This document shows, piece after piece, positions 17,463 to 25,950 of a DNA stretch of 33,542 nucleotides. Below the pieces are notes generated by a model that was not told the DNA's origin, did no database searches, and saw only the letters and a list, made by a program, of their open reading frames with translations. Source of the stretch: Flavobacterium sp. MFBS3-15. GTDB lineage: Bacteria; Bacteroidota; Bacteroidia; Flavobacteriales; Flavobacteriaceae. A program made the translations under genes and the position numbers. The stretch lies in contig NZ_JAPCHV010000026.1 in the NCBI RefSeq assembly GCF_026107645.2, positions 1 to 33,542 of the forward strand, in the 5' to 3' direction. Positions within the stretch are counted from its first letter, which is position 1. The number at the start of each line of letters is the position of its first letter.

Positions 17463-17524
17463 GCGTGCTTGTTAATCTTTGGTTAATATTTTCGGGCGTT
17501 AAATGTTAAAATGTTAATTTTGTA

Positions 17525-19072
17525 ATGATGAATAAAACAAGGTTTCGCTTACTGGTATTCTTTATGAGCCTGTCCCTGATAGGCATTATACTGGTACAGC
17601 TATATTGGGTTAATTCGTCGCTCAAAAATAATGATGAGCAGTTCAGGTTCCACATACAGGGCCTGCTGGATAAGGTAACCAACAAGCTTGAGGCGCAGGA
17701 AGCCGATGAATTTTACAAGATATATGTAAAAGCAAAAACTGACCTGGGCCGCAATCCGTACCGTGAAGACCTGCTGCCGTATTATGAGCGTAACGAGAGT
17801 TCCCGGAAGAAACCGATCATTTATTCTGACAATGTTACGCGTGAGGATTATAATGAAGTGTTCTTTGATAAAAGCATGATTGATAATTTTGTGCGGAGAA
17901 AATCCGGAAACAAGGTTAAAACAGGCGAGGAAAAAATACTGAAGACCGACCGTACAGGCACTGAAGATGAAGAACGCTGGTTCGACTTTCAATTGGCAGG
18001 TTACCTCAAAGACTACCGCCAGTACAATCCGCCGGAGAAGTGGATATCCAAAAGTAAGGTAGAAAAGACCATACGCACAGAACTGGAGCAGAATGACGTG
18101 CACACCCCTTTTGAGTTTGCGCTATACCGCAACCAGATGCCGACAAAGATAAAATCGGATAACCTAAGGTACAATCCGGATCCGGGCGCACTGCTGCACC
18201 ACAACGTTTTTACAGATAGTGACGGTGTTTCTGCGTATGTACTGGTACTCAGCTTTCCTGAAAAGAGGGTATTCCTCTTCTCGCAGCTTGTGGGCATAAC
18301 TTCGCTCTCGATTATATTTACGCTCATCATCATCATAGCGTACCTGAGCGCCATCAACCAGCTCATTAGGCAAAAGCACATATCGGAGATCAAAACCGAT
18401 TTTATCAATAACATGACGCATGAGTTCAAAACGCCGATAGCGACCATAAACCTGGCGCTGGATGCGATAAAGAGCCCGAAAATATTCGATGACAAAGAAA
18501 AAGTGCAGCGTTACCTGCAAATGATACGCGACGAGAATAAGCGGATGCACTCGCAGGTAGAAAATGTGTTGCAGATATCGAAATTAGAGAAAAAAGAGCT
18601 TGAGATTGTAAAGGAGCAGGCTGATATAAATGACGTCCTGGATATAGCCATTGAGCACGTAATCCTGATAATAGAAGCCCGCCAGGGTACCCTGACAAGG
18701 AATCTGGATGCGCAAAGGACAACAGTTTTGCTTAATGATGTGCATTTTACCAATGTAATTGTTAATATTTTGGATAATGCCATCAAATATTCTCCCGATG
18801 AACCCGTTATAGAGGTGAGCACGGAGAATGTAAAGGACTTTGTCCTGATAAAAATAAAGGACCATGGCCTGGGAATGTCGAAGAATGTGCAGAAGAAAAT
18901 CTTTGAGAAGTTTTACAGGGAGCACACAGGCGATATACACAACGTGAAAGGACACGGACTCGGGCTGGCCTATGTAAAACGGATAATTGAAGACCATAAT
19001 TGCCACATATACGTAGAAAGTGAAAAAGGAAAAGGCAGTACCTTTATAATAAAAATGCCACTAATAAATTAA
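17525..19072 (+). CDS. Sensor histidine kinase (RprX-like)
   Basis: This is a membrane-bound sensor kinase of 515 aa. TM1 spans about residues 8-29, a roughly 220-residue periplasmic sensor region of unknown ligand follows, and TM2 spans about 250-275. The H-box MTHEFKTPIATI carries phosphorylatable H299, the N-box NILDNAIKYS has N418, G1 is DHGLG (446-450), the F-box is IFEKFYR and G2 is GHGLG (476-480). All catalytic boxes are intact. The regulator gene follows after 4 bp. Arrangement and sequence type match the RprX/RprY pair of Bacteroidetes, assigned from memory. Two adjacent ATG codons (17525, 17528) are possible starts. A TAATTTTG at 17515-17522 sits too close to the ATG to be an ordinary promoter for it. 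Confidence 0.93.
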   Translation: MMNKTRFRLLVFFMSLSLIGIILVQLYWVNSSLKNNDEQFRFHIQGLLDKVTNKLEAQEADEFYKIYVKAKTDLGRNPYREDLLPYYERNESSRKKPIIYSDNVTREDYNEVFFDKSMIDNFVRRKSGNKVKTGEEKILKTDRTGTEDEERWFDFQLAGYLKDYRQYNPPEKWISKSKVEKTIRTELEQNDVHTPFEFALYRNQMPTKIKSDNLRYNPDPGALLHHNVFTDSDGVSAYVLVLSFPEKRVFLFSQLVGITSLSIIFTLIIIIAYLSAINQLIRQKHISEIKTDFINNMTHEFKTPIATINLALDAIKSPKIFDDKEKVQRYLQMIRDENKRMHSQVENVLQISKLEKKELEIVKEQADINDVLDIAIEHVILIIEARQGTLTRNLDAQRTTVLLNDVHFTNVIVNILDNAIKYSPDEPVIEVSTENVKDFVLIKIKDHGLGMSKNVQKKIFEKFYREHTGDIHNVKGHGLGLAYVKRIIEDHNCHIYVESEKGKGSTFIIKMPLIN

Positions 19073-19076
19073 ACAT

Positions 19077-19799
19077 ATGGAAGAAGTAAACAAAAAGATC
19101 CTTTTGGTAGAGGATGATCCTAACTTTGGGTCGGTACTGAAAGACTATCTCTCAATTAATGATTTTGAAGTTACACTGGCTAAGAACGGAATGGAAGGTT
19201 TTGAAAAGTTCAAAAAGGACAATTTCGACCTGTGCATCCTGGACGTAATGATGCCTTACAAGGACGGATATACCCTGGCGCGTGAAATCAGGGAAAAAAA
19301 TAAGGAAGTGCCTATCATTTTCCTAACAGCTAAGTCGATGAAAGAGGATGTGCTGAAAGGCTACAAAGTAGGTGCGGACGATTACCTGAACAAGCCGTTC
19401 GACTCTGAAGTGCTTTTGATGAAAATCAAGGCCATTATCCAGAGGAAAGCCTCTGAAACTAAAACGGACAATACCAAGTTTGAGTTCCAGATAGGCAGGT
19501 TCCACCTGAACTCCAAGCTGCGTTTCCTTACTTTTGACAACGATGAGCCTATCAAGCTTTCGCCAAAAGAAAACGAGCTTTTGAAAATGCTTGCACTGCA
19601 TGAAAATGACCTTATGCCAAGGGAACTTGCGCTGACAAAAATCTGGAGGGACGACAACTACTTTACATCACGAAGCATGGACGTTTATATTGCCAAGCTT
19701 AGAAAGTACCTAAAGCTGGATGAAGAAGTTGAAATCCTTAACATCCACGGAGAAGGCTTCAGGCTTGTTGTAAAAAACAAAGTTACTGAAGAGAAATAA
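19077..19799 (+). CDS. OmpR-family response regulator (RprY-like)
   Basis: This DNA-binding regulator is the partner of the upstream kinase. Its receiver domain (about 7-120) has acidic pocket D13/D14, phosphoacceptor D56 (CILDVMMP), T84 and K106 (YLNKPFD). A winged-helix OmpR/PhoB-type domain spans about 135-235, with LSPKENELLKML, MDVYIAKLRKYL and the C-terminal NIHGEGFRLV hairpin. It starts 4 bp after the kinase stop and is followed by a terminator, giving a two-gene operon. Target genes cannot be read from the window. Confidence 0.96.
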   Translation: MEEVNKKILLVEDDPNFGSVLKDYLSINDFEVTLAKNGMEGFEKFKKDNFDLCILDVMMPYKDGYTLAREIREKNKEVPIIFLTAKSMKEDVLKGYKVGADDYLNKPFDSEVLLMKIKAIIQRKASETKTDNTKFEFQIGRFHLNSKLRFLTFDNDEPIKLSPKENELLKMLALHENDLMPRELALTKIWRDDNYFTSRSMDVYIAKLRKYLKLDEEVEILNIHGEGFRLVVKNKVTEEK

Positions 19800-19819
19800 T
19801 ATTTCGAAATAGATTTTAT

Positions 19820-19854
19820 AAGCCCTGCCCCCGATAGCAGGGCTTTTGATTTTA
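19820..19854 (+). terminator. Terminator of the two-component operon
   Basis: Stem AGCCCTGC (19821-19828)/GCAGGGCT (19837-19844), extended by A-T pairs, is followed by TTTTGATTTT. Confidence 0.8.
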
Positions 19855-19859
19855 TGTCG

Positions 19860-20030
19860 CTGTCATTGACTGCGTCGAACCACTCCGTTAGGGCGTGCGG
19901 AGGAACGGGTCGCGGCAATCTTTCCTGAAGATACTCTCTATAGTTATTGGCACCGCGGTGACGTGTCATGAAAATAAATCCGTGACAATCTGCCCAATCC
20001 GCAGCTTGTCCCGCAATGGGCGGGATCATC
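19860..20030. repeat. Degenerate dispersed-repeat tract between convergent genes
   Basis: Fragments TGTCATTGACTGCG and CGCGGCAATCTTTCCT resemble the element at 32646-32743 (GTCATTGCGAG...GCGGCAATCTTTCCT). Further on, AATCCGTGACAATCTGCCC and GGATCATCCGCG resemble the GGAT-rich motif at 32597-32632. A small TCCCGC/GCGGGA hairpin is at 20009-20025 without a T run. This looks like decayed non-coding repeats between the convergent regulator and thioesterase genes. Confidence 0.5.
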
Positions 20031-20042
20031 CGCGTTCCCTTG

Positions 20043-20783
20043 TTATCTCCAATTTAATTCCAGGGCAAAACAGCTTTTACCTTCCTTATTGATGGTAAAA
20101 TAATCCTGATTACCCTCAGTACCAGTGGTTATCTCAACCACATCGCCAAGCATCAGCTCGCGCATATAGTTGATGTCGAAGCTTGCCAGGCGGTTATTTA
20201 GTATCGGTTTCGGTTCGATGGCATCCAGGCACCACTCCAGGTATTTTACGTTGTTCGCATGGAATACGATGTCAAGGTCGGATAAAACCACTGTCCGTTC
20301 GGAATGCAGCGCCGCTTCGCGTGATATGTCCACCTTCTTAAACGTTTCAACGGTAGCACGCCTTTCGGGGTACTTTTCAAAATGCTCATGGGGGAGGGCG
20401 AGGGCTTCGGGCCTGCGCAGCCTGGTATTGAATACCGCCCAAAATGTTTCGGAACCGGCAATCTTCTTATCGCCCAGGTACATTTCCAGAGCGCGTATTG
20501 AGCGCGACCCCTGCAGGTCGTATATCCATGTTTTTACGGTAACCGTATCGCGCCATTTCGGCAACTCATCAATTTCCACGCGCATCCGGCTCAGTACCCA
20601 CGCCTGGTCGTGCTCCTGCATGTCGGTAAAGCTTAGCCCGCCCAGTTCGGCGTGGCTGCCGGCGGTAAGCTGGAGCAGGTTGCAGAGTTCGGTGTGCTTC
20701 AGCAGGCCGTTGGGCGTGCATTGCAGGAAATTGATTTCCCAGTCCTGGGAATATACAGACTCAAATTTGTCGGATATGGGCAT
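20043..20783 (-). CDS. Acyl-ACP thioesterase (FatA/FatB-like)
   Basis: This 246-aa double-hotdog thioesterase would hydrolyse acyl-ACP to free fatty acid. The N-terminal half contains the TPNGLLKHTELCNLLQLTAG segment. The second hotdog has the LSDLDIVFHANNVKYLEWCLD region, where Asp, His and Asn fit the family's catalytic pattern D...H.NN..Y. Its ATG overlaps the miaA stop by one base (TAATG), which suggests translational coupling in the channel-miaA-thioesterase operon. Length is normal and nothing looks broken. Confidence 0.9.
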   Translation of the reverse strand: MPISDKFESVYSQDWEINFLQCTPNGLLKHTELCNLLQLTAGSHAELGGLSFTDMQEHDQAWVLSRMRVEIDELPKWRDTVTVKTWIYDLQGSRSIRALEMYLGDKKIAGSETFWAVFNTRLRRPEALALPHEHFEKYPERRATVETFKKVDISREAALHSERTVVLSDLDIVFHANNVKYLEWCLDAIEPKPILNNRLASFDINYMRELMLGDVVEITTGTEGNQDYFTINKEGKSCFALELNWR

Positions 20784-21694
20784 TATCGTATGCTTTCAAT
20801 GTGGTTAATAATGTCTTCTGCCGGCGTGGTAAAATCGAACCATTTGGCCTGCTCATTGCGTTGGAACCAGGTCATCTGCCTTTTGGCAAAACGGCGCGTG
20901 TTCTTTTTTATTTCTTCCAGGGCTTCCTCCAGGGCCAGATCGCCGTCGAAGTGGGCGAACAGTTCGCGATAGCCTACCGTTTGCAGTGCATTTAGTTTTT
21001 TGTGCGGATAAAGTGCACGTGCTTCCTCCACCAACCCGTTGGCAGCCATGATATCGACACGCTCGTTGATGCGGCTGTAAATGGTCGCCCTGTCCGCTTC
21101 CAGCCCAATTATGATGGGAGTGAAACGGCGGGAATTTTTTTTGATGTTCAGGAAGGAGGAGTAGGCCCTCCCGGATCCGATGCTCACCTCAAGCGCCCTC
21201 ATGAGCCGCTGCGGGTTTTCGAGTGCGACCTTTTCGTAGTGTATTGGGTCGACCACTTTCAGCCTCTCCTGAAGGTAGCTGATACCGTATTTTTCGTATT
21301 GGGCGATCAGGTCTTCGCGTACCGAAGGATCAACATCGGGAAAGTCGTCAAAGCCTTTTAGCACGGCATCGATGTACAGCCCTGAACCGCCCACCATTAC
21401 AGCAAAATCATTGGTTTGGTACAGCCCGTCAAGCTTTGCAAGGGCATCGCGCTCAAAGTCGCCCACGGTATAGTCGTCAAATATGCTGATATTCTGTATG
21501 AAATGATGCGGCGCGCCTGCCAGCTCTTCGGCAGAAGGTACAGCCGTGCCAATGGCCATCTCTTTAAAGAACTGCCTACTGTCGGCCGAAATGATGTCAC
21601 AGCCAAAGTGCTGCGCAATCTTTATGGACAGCGCTGTTTTGCCTATGGCCGTCGGGCCTATGATGGTGATTAGGTATTTGGGTGAAGTATCCAT
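20783..21694 (-). CDS. miaA: tRNA dimethylallyltransferase
   Basis: MiaA transfers a dimethylallyl group to A37 of tRNAs reading UNN codons. At 303 aa it is of normal length. The P-loop GPTAIGKT is at residues 13-20, the substrate-binding ADSRQ at 37-41, and GGSGLYIDAVLKG near 100-115. The C-terminal region has the TVGYRELFAHFDG and RFAKRQMTWFQRN segments typical of the family. It overlaps its upstream and downstream neighbours by one base each (TAATG at both junctions), placing it in the middle of a three-gene operon. Confidence 0.97.
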   Translation of the reverse strand: MDTSPKYLITIIGPTAIGKTALSIKIAQHFGCDIISADSRQFFKEMAIGTAVPSAEELAGAPHHFIQNISIFDDYTVGDFERDALAKLDGLYQTNDFAVMVGGSGLYIDAVLKGFDDFPDVDPSVREDLIAQYEKYGISYLQERLKVVDPIHYEKVALENPQRLMRALEVSIGSGRAYSSFLNIKKNSRRFTPIIIGLEADRATIYSRINERVDIMAANGLVEEARALYPHKKLNALQTVGYRELFAHFDGDLALEEALEEIKKNTRRFAKRQMTWFQRNEQAKWFDFTTPAEDIINHIESIR

Positions 21695-22506
21695 TAATTG
21701 ATCTTATAGCCGCAATTATAGCAGAATTTAGCATTGTCCCTATGGTGTTCGGCACCACAGTTGGGGCACGACTGTGTGTTTTCATGGGGCGGGGCGGTAA
21801 TGAATTGTGCCGTTACCAGCCCTGTAGGCACCGCAATGATGCCATATCCGAGTATCATAATGAGCATGGAGACGAACTGCCCTACAGGCGTAACGGGTGT
21901 AATATCGCCAAAGCCTACCGTTGTGAGGGTAACGATTGTCCAGTAAATGCTTACGGGTATGCTGGTAAAGCCGCTTTCCGGCCCTTCGATCATGTACATC
22001 AGCGTGCCGAGTATGATGCAAAGCACAATAACGCTAAAGAGGAATACTGCTATCTTGACCCTGCTTTTCTTTAATGCGGCCAAAAGCTGGTTTGATGCGC
22101 CTACGAAATGCACGAGCTTGAGTATCCTGAAAATGCGGAGCAGCCGTATCGCCCGTATGGCAATGAGGAAACCTGTGCCGGGGAATAGCAATCCGAGGTA
22201 TTTTGGGAGCGTCGCCAGCAGGTCGACTATGCCGTAAAAGCTGAAGATGTAGTTCCACGGGCGGTTACCGGCCACAATGCGGGCAATGTATTCCAACGTA
22301 AAAAAGATGGTCACCACCCACTCAAGAACTGCAAGCTCATATCCATACTTTATCTTGATGGAGGCCACGCTTTCCAGCATCACCGCAATAACGCTGATGA
22401 GTATGATGATGATAAGGCTGAGGTCGAAAAACTTTCCCGCAGGGGTATCGGCTTCATAAATGACGGTATGGAGCTTTTTCCTGAAAGTTTCCGAAATGAT
22501 AGGCAT
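21694..22506 (-). CDS. Voltage-gated K+ channel with C-terminal zinc ribbon
   Basis: This is a six-transmembrane channel of 270 aa. S1 is about residues 26-45 and S2 about 58-78. S4 has arginines spaced by three (R118, R121, R124, R127 in RAIRLLRIFRILK). S5 is about 150-172, followed by the pore helix and potassium selectivity filter TVGFGD (196-201), and S6 is about 208-236. After S6 comes a short tail with a CPNC...CYNC zinc-ribbon (C247, C250, C262, C265). K+ selectivity follows from the filter. The ribbon's role is unknown. It is the first gene of the operon with miaA and the thioesterase. Confidence 0.92.
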   Translation of the reverse strand: MPIISETFRKKLHTVIYEADTPAGKFFDLSLIIIILISVIAVMLESVASIKIKYGYELAVLEWVVTIFFTLEYIARIVAGNRPWNYIFSFYGIVDLLATLPKYLGLLFPGTGFLIAIRAIRLLRIFRILKLVHFVGASNQLLAALKKSRVKIAVFLFSVIVLCIILGTLMYMIEGPESGFTSIPVSIYWTIVTLTTVGFGDITPVTPVGQFVSMLIMILGYGIIAVPTGLVTAQFITAPPHENTQSCPNCGAEHHRDNAKFCYNCGYKIN

Positions 22507-22543
22507 GAAGGAGATTTTAGTTTTAATAAAAATACGAAATCTA

Positions 22544-23908
22544 TCAGAAACGTACTATTTTCAGGCCTTTCTTTTTATGCATGTAGTTGCGGATGATGCG
22601 GCGAACATCCTTATTATCCTCCATGGGGACAATGATGTTTTTTAATATGTCAATCTTGTGCACCTGGTAGTTGAGGTTGAAAAAGCCATAGCCTTTGTAC
22701 ACCCCGTCCTCGATCAGCACCACACTGCGCTCTTCCACGGTACGCCCCCGGTCAATGATGGCCATTGTCTGGTTGCTGAAGCTGTTCTCCAGTATGTATT
22801 CATTAACACGCAGGTTGTATTCTCCAGGCGGTTCCTTTTGCAGGCAGGCACCGTTGCATTCGCCCAGCTCATAGGGGAAACAATGATCTTTTGCCGTCGG
22901 GTCCATGCCGTTTACCTTTTGGCACAGCCTGTAAGTTTCGGTAGCTTTAAAGAGGGCGCTTTTGCCTTCTGCGGGCCCGGCAAACGATAGGACCTCTTTC
23001 CTGCGGGCATCGGTCTTTTGCAGCTTCAGGGCAATATAGCCGTTGGCGTCTGTTTCGGCATATATCGACCACGGGAAGATATTCTTCTTCAGTGCGGCAT
23101 TATAGGTTGGCCTGTTGGCTTTTATCTCGCTGCACTCCTTCAATAATGCAATGAGTTCACTGCCTGTGGCTTCATAGTTGACCGTAAAGGCCAGTTTTTG
23201 TATCTTTTTAGATTTGGACGAAGTGCCTGTAAAATGCTGGTTGACGCGTTTTTTGATGTTGCGGCTCTTGCCGAGGTAGATCATTTGCCCGTCTTCCTTA
23301 TGGATGTAATATACACCAGTTATCGAAGGAATGCTGTCCAGCAGATCCATCAGCTTTGGTGCCAGGCCTTTTTTCACTTCGGTTTTTATCAGGCTTTTCA
23401 GGATTTCCTTTTCAACATCTTTTTCCTGTAAAAGCTTGAAGAGGTGTACTGTTGCAAGTGCATCGCCGGTGGCACGGTGCCTGTCGGTCATGGGGATGCC
23501 CAGGGCACGGACAAGCTTGCCGAGGCTGTGGGAAGGCTGTTCCGGAAGCAATTTCTGCGAAAGCTCTACGGTACACAGTGTTTGTTTTTCGAAGTCGTAA
23601 CCCAGGTTGCGGAACTCCGTGCGGAGTACGCGGTAATCGAACTGGGCGTTGTGCGCCACGAGTACGCAGCCGTCGGTAATCTCGATGATGCGCTTGGCCA
23701 CCTCATAAAACTTGGGCGCGCTGCGCAGCATGGCATTGTTGATGCCGGTAAGCTTCACTACAAAGGGCTGAATGGGTTTTTCCGGGTTTAAGAGGCTGAT
23801 GAACTGGTCAACGATTTCATGCCCGTCATATTTATAAATGGCAATTTCGGTGATTCCTTCTTCGTTAAACTGCCCGCCGGTAGTTTCTATGTCGAGTATT
23901 GCGTACAA
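22544..23908 (-). CDS. DEDDh exonuclease fused to UvrC-type GIY-YIG nuclease
   Basis: This two-nuclease protein of 454 aa is probably a DNA repair enzyme. Residues 1-165 form a DnaQ-like 3'-5' exonuclease: D6 and E8 (ILDIETTG), D91 (HNAQFDYRVL), and H144/D149 (HRATGDA) complete the DEDDh set. Residues about 195-275 form a GIY-YIG domain (GVYYI...MIYLGKS, R221, E251) like UvrC and Cho, followed by a UvrC-like ECNGACLQKE region with Cys. The start must be TTG at 23906-23908, because TAA lies three codons upstream in frame and the exonuclease motif begins immediately. Such fusions are known in Bacteroidota and Actinobacteria. The in vivo substrate is inferred. Confidence 0.92.
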   Translation of the reverse strand: MYAILDIETTGGQFNEEGITEIAIYKYDGHEIVDQFISLLNPEKPIQPFVVKLTGINNAMLRSAPKFYEVAKRIIEITDGCVLVAHNAQFDYRVLRTEFRNLGYDFEKQTLCTVELSQKLLPEQPSHSLGKLVRALGIPMTDRHRATGDALATVHLFKLLQEKDVEKEILKSLIKTEVKKGLAPKLMDLLDSIPSITGVYYIHKEDGQMIYLGKSRNIKKRVNQHFTGTSSKSKKIQKLAFTVNYEATGSELIALLKECSEIKANRPTYNAALKKNIFPWSIYAETDANGYIALKLQKTDARRKEVLSFAGPAEGKSALFKATETYRLCQKVNGMDPTAKDHCFPYELGECNGACLQKEPPGEYNLRVNEYILENSFSNQTMAIIDRGRTVEERSVVLIEDGVYKGYGFFNLNYQVHKIDILKNIIVPMEDNKDVRRIIRNYMHKKKGLKIVRF

Positions 23909-23994
23909 AAAATCTTATCTAAGTATTATTGCTTAAAGATACAAAGTTCGGGAATTTAAACCACACTCCTTGTCTAAATAAACAAATAACCAAA

Positions 23995-24657
23995 TTACCG
24001 CTTTCCAAAAATACTGCTCCCTATCCGTACCATGGTACTGCCGCAATCCATGGCGATTTTGTAGTCGCCGCTCATGCCCATCGATAAAGTTGACAGTTGA
24101 CAGTTGGCGGTGGAAGGTTGCTTACTCAGGCGGTCAAAGTTATCTTTTAGATGTGTAAATTCCCTTCGTATTTGGACTTCATCATCGGTAAAGGTAGCCA
24201 TGCCCATAAGCCCCGTAACGCGGATGTTTTGCAGCTGTTTAAATTCAGCGGAGGCCAACAGGTCGTTAAGTTCGTTTTCGTCCATGCCAAATTTTGTATC
24301 TTCCTCAGCAATGTGCATTTGCAGCAGGCAGTCGATAACACGGTTGTGCTTTTTGGCCTGCTTGTCAATTTCAGCCAAAAGCTTCAGGCTGTCCACGCCG
24401 TGCACAAGGGTCACGAACGACGCCATGTACTTGACTTTGTTGGTCTGCACGTGGCCTATCATGTGCCATTGGATATCCTTTGGCATCTCCTCATATTTGG
24501 CGGCCATTTCCTGTATCTTGTTTTCCCCGAAAATGCGCTGCCCGGCGTTGTAGGCTTCCATCAGGTCGGGCACCGGCCAGGTTTTGCTTACCGCGACCAA
24601 TGTAACATGGGGCGGGAGGGAGGATTGTATTTTATTAAGATTGTCTTTAATCGTCAT
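23995..24657 (-). CDS. YggS/YlmE-family PLP homeostasis protein
   Basis: This fold-type III PLP-binding protein buffers pyridoxal phosphate and affects amino acid homeostasis, without known catalysis. It is 220 aa. The PLP lysine is K25 (VAVSKTWP), with FGENKIQE (43-50), HMIGHVQTNK (65-74) and the phosphate-binding LSMGMSGDY and GSTMVRIGSSIFG near the C-terminus. Residues about 178-190 (SKQPSTANCQLST), just before LSMGMS, do not look like the family. They are encoded by the dispersed repeat TTGACAGTTGACAGTTGGC, which suggests an in-frame repeat insertion in a surface loop. The gene appears otherwise intact. Confidence 0.93.
   Translation of the reverse strand: MTIKDNLNKIQSSLPPHVTLVAVSKTWPVPDLMEAYNAGQRIFGENKIQEMAAKYEEMPKDIQWHMIGHVQTNKVKYMASFVTLVHGVDSLKLLAEIDKQAKKHNRVIDCLLQMHIAEEDTKFGMDENELNDLLASAEFKQLQNIRVTGLMGMATFTDDEVQIRREFTHLKDNFDRLSKQPSTANCQLSTLSMGMSGDYKIAMDCGSTMVRIGSSIFGKR
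24084..24121. repeat. Dispersed TTGACAGTTG repeat embedded in the YggS gene
   Basis: The plus strand reads AAAGTTGACAGTTGACAGTTGG, with ACAGTTG occurring twice at a 7-bp period. Motifs of this kind are common as intergenic filler in flavobacterial genomes (from memory). Here the motif is in frame and stop-free within the PLP protein gene. Confidence 0.55.
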
Positions 24658-24661
24658 GATT

Positions 24662-24696
24662 GGAAAAATCTGAAATCTACATTCTGAAATCTGAAA
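24662..24696. repeat. Short TCTGAAAT repeat in the intergenic gap
   Basis: The gap between the YggS and DUF1015 genes consists almost entirely of TCTGAAAT units (TCTGAAATCTACATTCTGAA and further). It resembles a small dispersed intergenic repeat and leaves no room for a conventional promoter of the YggS gene. Confidence 0.5.
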
Positions 24697-25911
24697 TTAT
24701 ATCTCATAAACCACCAGCCCACTCCTGAACTTTGGTTCAATATACGTGCTCTTCGGTGGCATGATGAGGTTGTTATCGGCCAGGTGTTTTATTTCTTCAA
24801 TGCTGGCTGGGAAGAGCGTAAAGCCGACTTCGTATTCGCCCTCATCCACCATTTGTTTTATAGCGGTCACGGGCTTGCTGCCGGGAATGTACTCAATGCG
24901 GCTGTCGTTGCGCAGGTCGGTAATGCCCAGCAATGGCTGCAATACTTTATCGTATAATATTTGTGCGTCCAATGCCTCGGCCACCGAACTAAAGGTAGTG
25001 TTTTTCAGGTAAAGCGCATAGAAATCGCCGTCCAGGTACATCCCGTATTGGAATTTTGCTTCCGGTTTCCACAATTGCTGGCCTTTGTTTTCAATCGTGA
25101 AGTCAGACGAAAGTGACTTGAGGAACTTATCTTTAGTCAATCCGTTCAGGTCATGGATGATGCGGTTGTACTCGTAGATTTTCAGGTCGTTTTCCGAGAT
25201 GAGGAAGCTCATGAAGTAGTTCAGGTTTTCATTACCCGATGCCTTGTCCTCGTCATACAGCATTTCCGCCGAAGCCGAACGGTGGTGCCCGTCGGCAATG
25301 TACAGGCTCTCCATGGCACCGAATTTGTCCTTAAGCCATTGTATCTCGGCATCGTCCTTTATCCGCCACAGCGTATGCTTGTCACGGTTGGGCGACGAGA
25401 ACAAATACAACGGTCGTTTTTGCTTTTTGGCGGCTATCCATTCGGCGATCTCGTTGTTTTCAGGGTAGGTAATGAGCACCGGTTCGGTATTGAAGCCCGT
25501 CTGGTGCAGGTAGTCCTTAAAATATTCCACGCGGTACGCCAGGGTATCCTCGTGTTTTTTGATGACATTGTTCTTGTAATCATCAATCGATGTACCGGCA
25601 ATGATGCCTGTATATACCCGGCTCTTGCTCTGGATCTCGTACAGGTAAAAAACCGGGTTTGCCTCATGCTTCAGTACCTGCTCGTGTTTGAACTCTTCAT
25701 AGCGTGTCTTCACCGCCCTGAACCGTGTGGATGCAGAAATCTTCAGTTGATTTACATAGGCAGGGTTCAGCACGTGCAGGAACGAGTACGGGTTATAGTC
25801 CAGCTGCGAGGCGAGCTCGGCGGGGCTGTAATCGTCGTAGGAGCGTGAGGTAACCAGCGCTGCCTTGTCGCGCGCCGGCCGCACCGCCCTGAATGGGATT
25901 ATTTTTGCCAA
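24697..25911 (-). CDS. DUF1015 family protein
   Basis: This is a 404-aa soluble protein of the DUF1015 family, conserved and uncharacterised. It begins MAKIIPFRAVRP. It contains VIKKHEDT (117-123) and the hallmark ADGHHR (206-211). That motif recalls the ParB/sulfiredoxin-fold catalytic loop also used by free-serine kinases, so a kinase-like activity is possible but not shown. The start codon is TTG (25909-25911), because an in-frame TAA lies two codons upstream and no ATG is available. In many Bacteroidota the family sits beside serine biosynthesis genes (from memory). That is not so here. Confidence 0.88.
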   Translation of the reverse strand: MAKIIPFRAVRPARDKAALVTSRSYDDYSPAELASQLDYNPYSFLHVLNPAYVNQLKISASTRFRAVKTRYEEFKHEQVLKHEANPVFYLYEIQSKSRVYTGIIAGTSIDDYKNNVIKKHEDTLAYRVEYFKDYLHQTGFNTEPVLITYPENNEIAEWIAAKKQKRPLYLFSSPNRDKHTLWRIKDDAEIQWLKDKFGAMESLYIADGHHRSASAEMLYDEDKASGNENLNYFMSFLISENDLKIYEYNRIIHDLNGLTKDKFLKSLSSDFTIENKGQQLWKPEAKFQYGMYLDGDFYALYLKNTTFSSVAEALDAQILYDKVLQPLLGITDLRNDSRIEYIPGSKPVTAIKQMVDEGEYEVGFTLFPASIEEIKHLADNNLIMPPKSTYIEPKFRSGLVVYEI

Positions 25912-25950
25912 ATTTTATTGGTTTCAGGTTTTTAGATTGAATATTCAGGA

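Noticed and set aside
17515..17522. TAATTTTG as promoter of the histidine kinase gene
   Set aside because: It ends 2 bp before the ATG, so transcription would start at or after the start codon; no TTG is at the proper -33 distance.
20009..20025. TCCCGC/GCGGGA hairpin as terminator of the thioesterase operon
   Set aside because: No U tract follows on either strand and it lies in degenerate repeat sequence.
20170..20808. 212-aa plus-strand frame opposite the thioesterase gene
   Set aside because: It is antisense to a conserved gene, Ser/Arg-rich, and has no domain.
25153..25848. 231-aa plus-strand frame opposite the DUF1015 gene
   Set aside because: Shadow frame: Val/Leu-rich antisense translation with no family resemblance.
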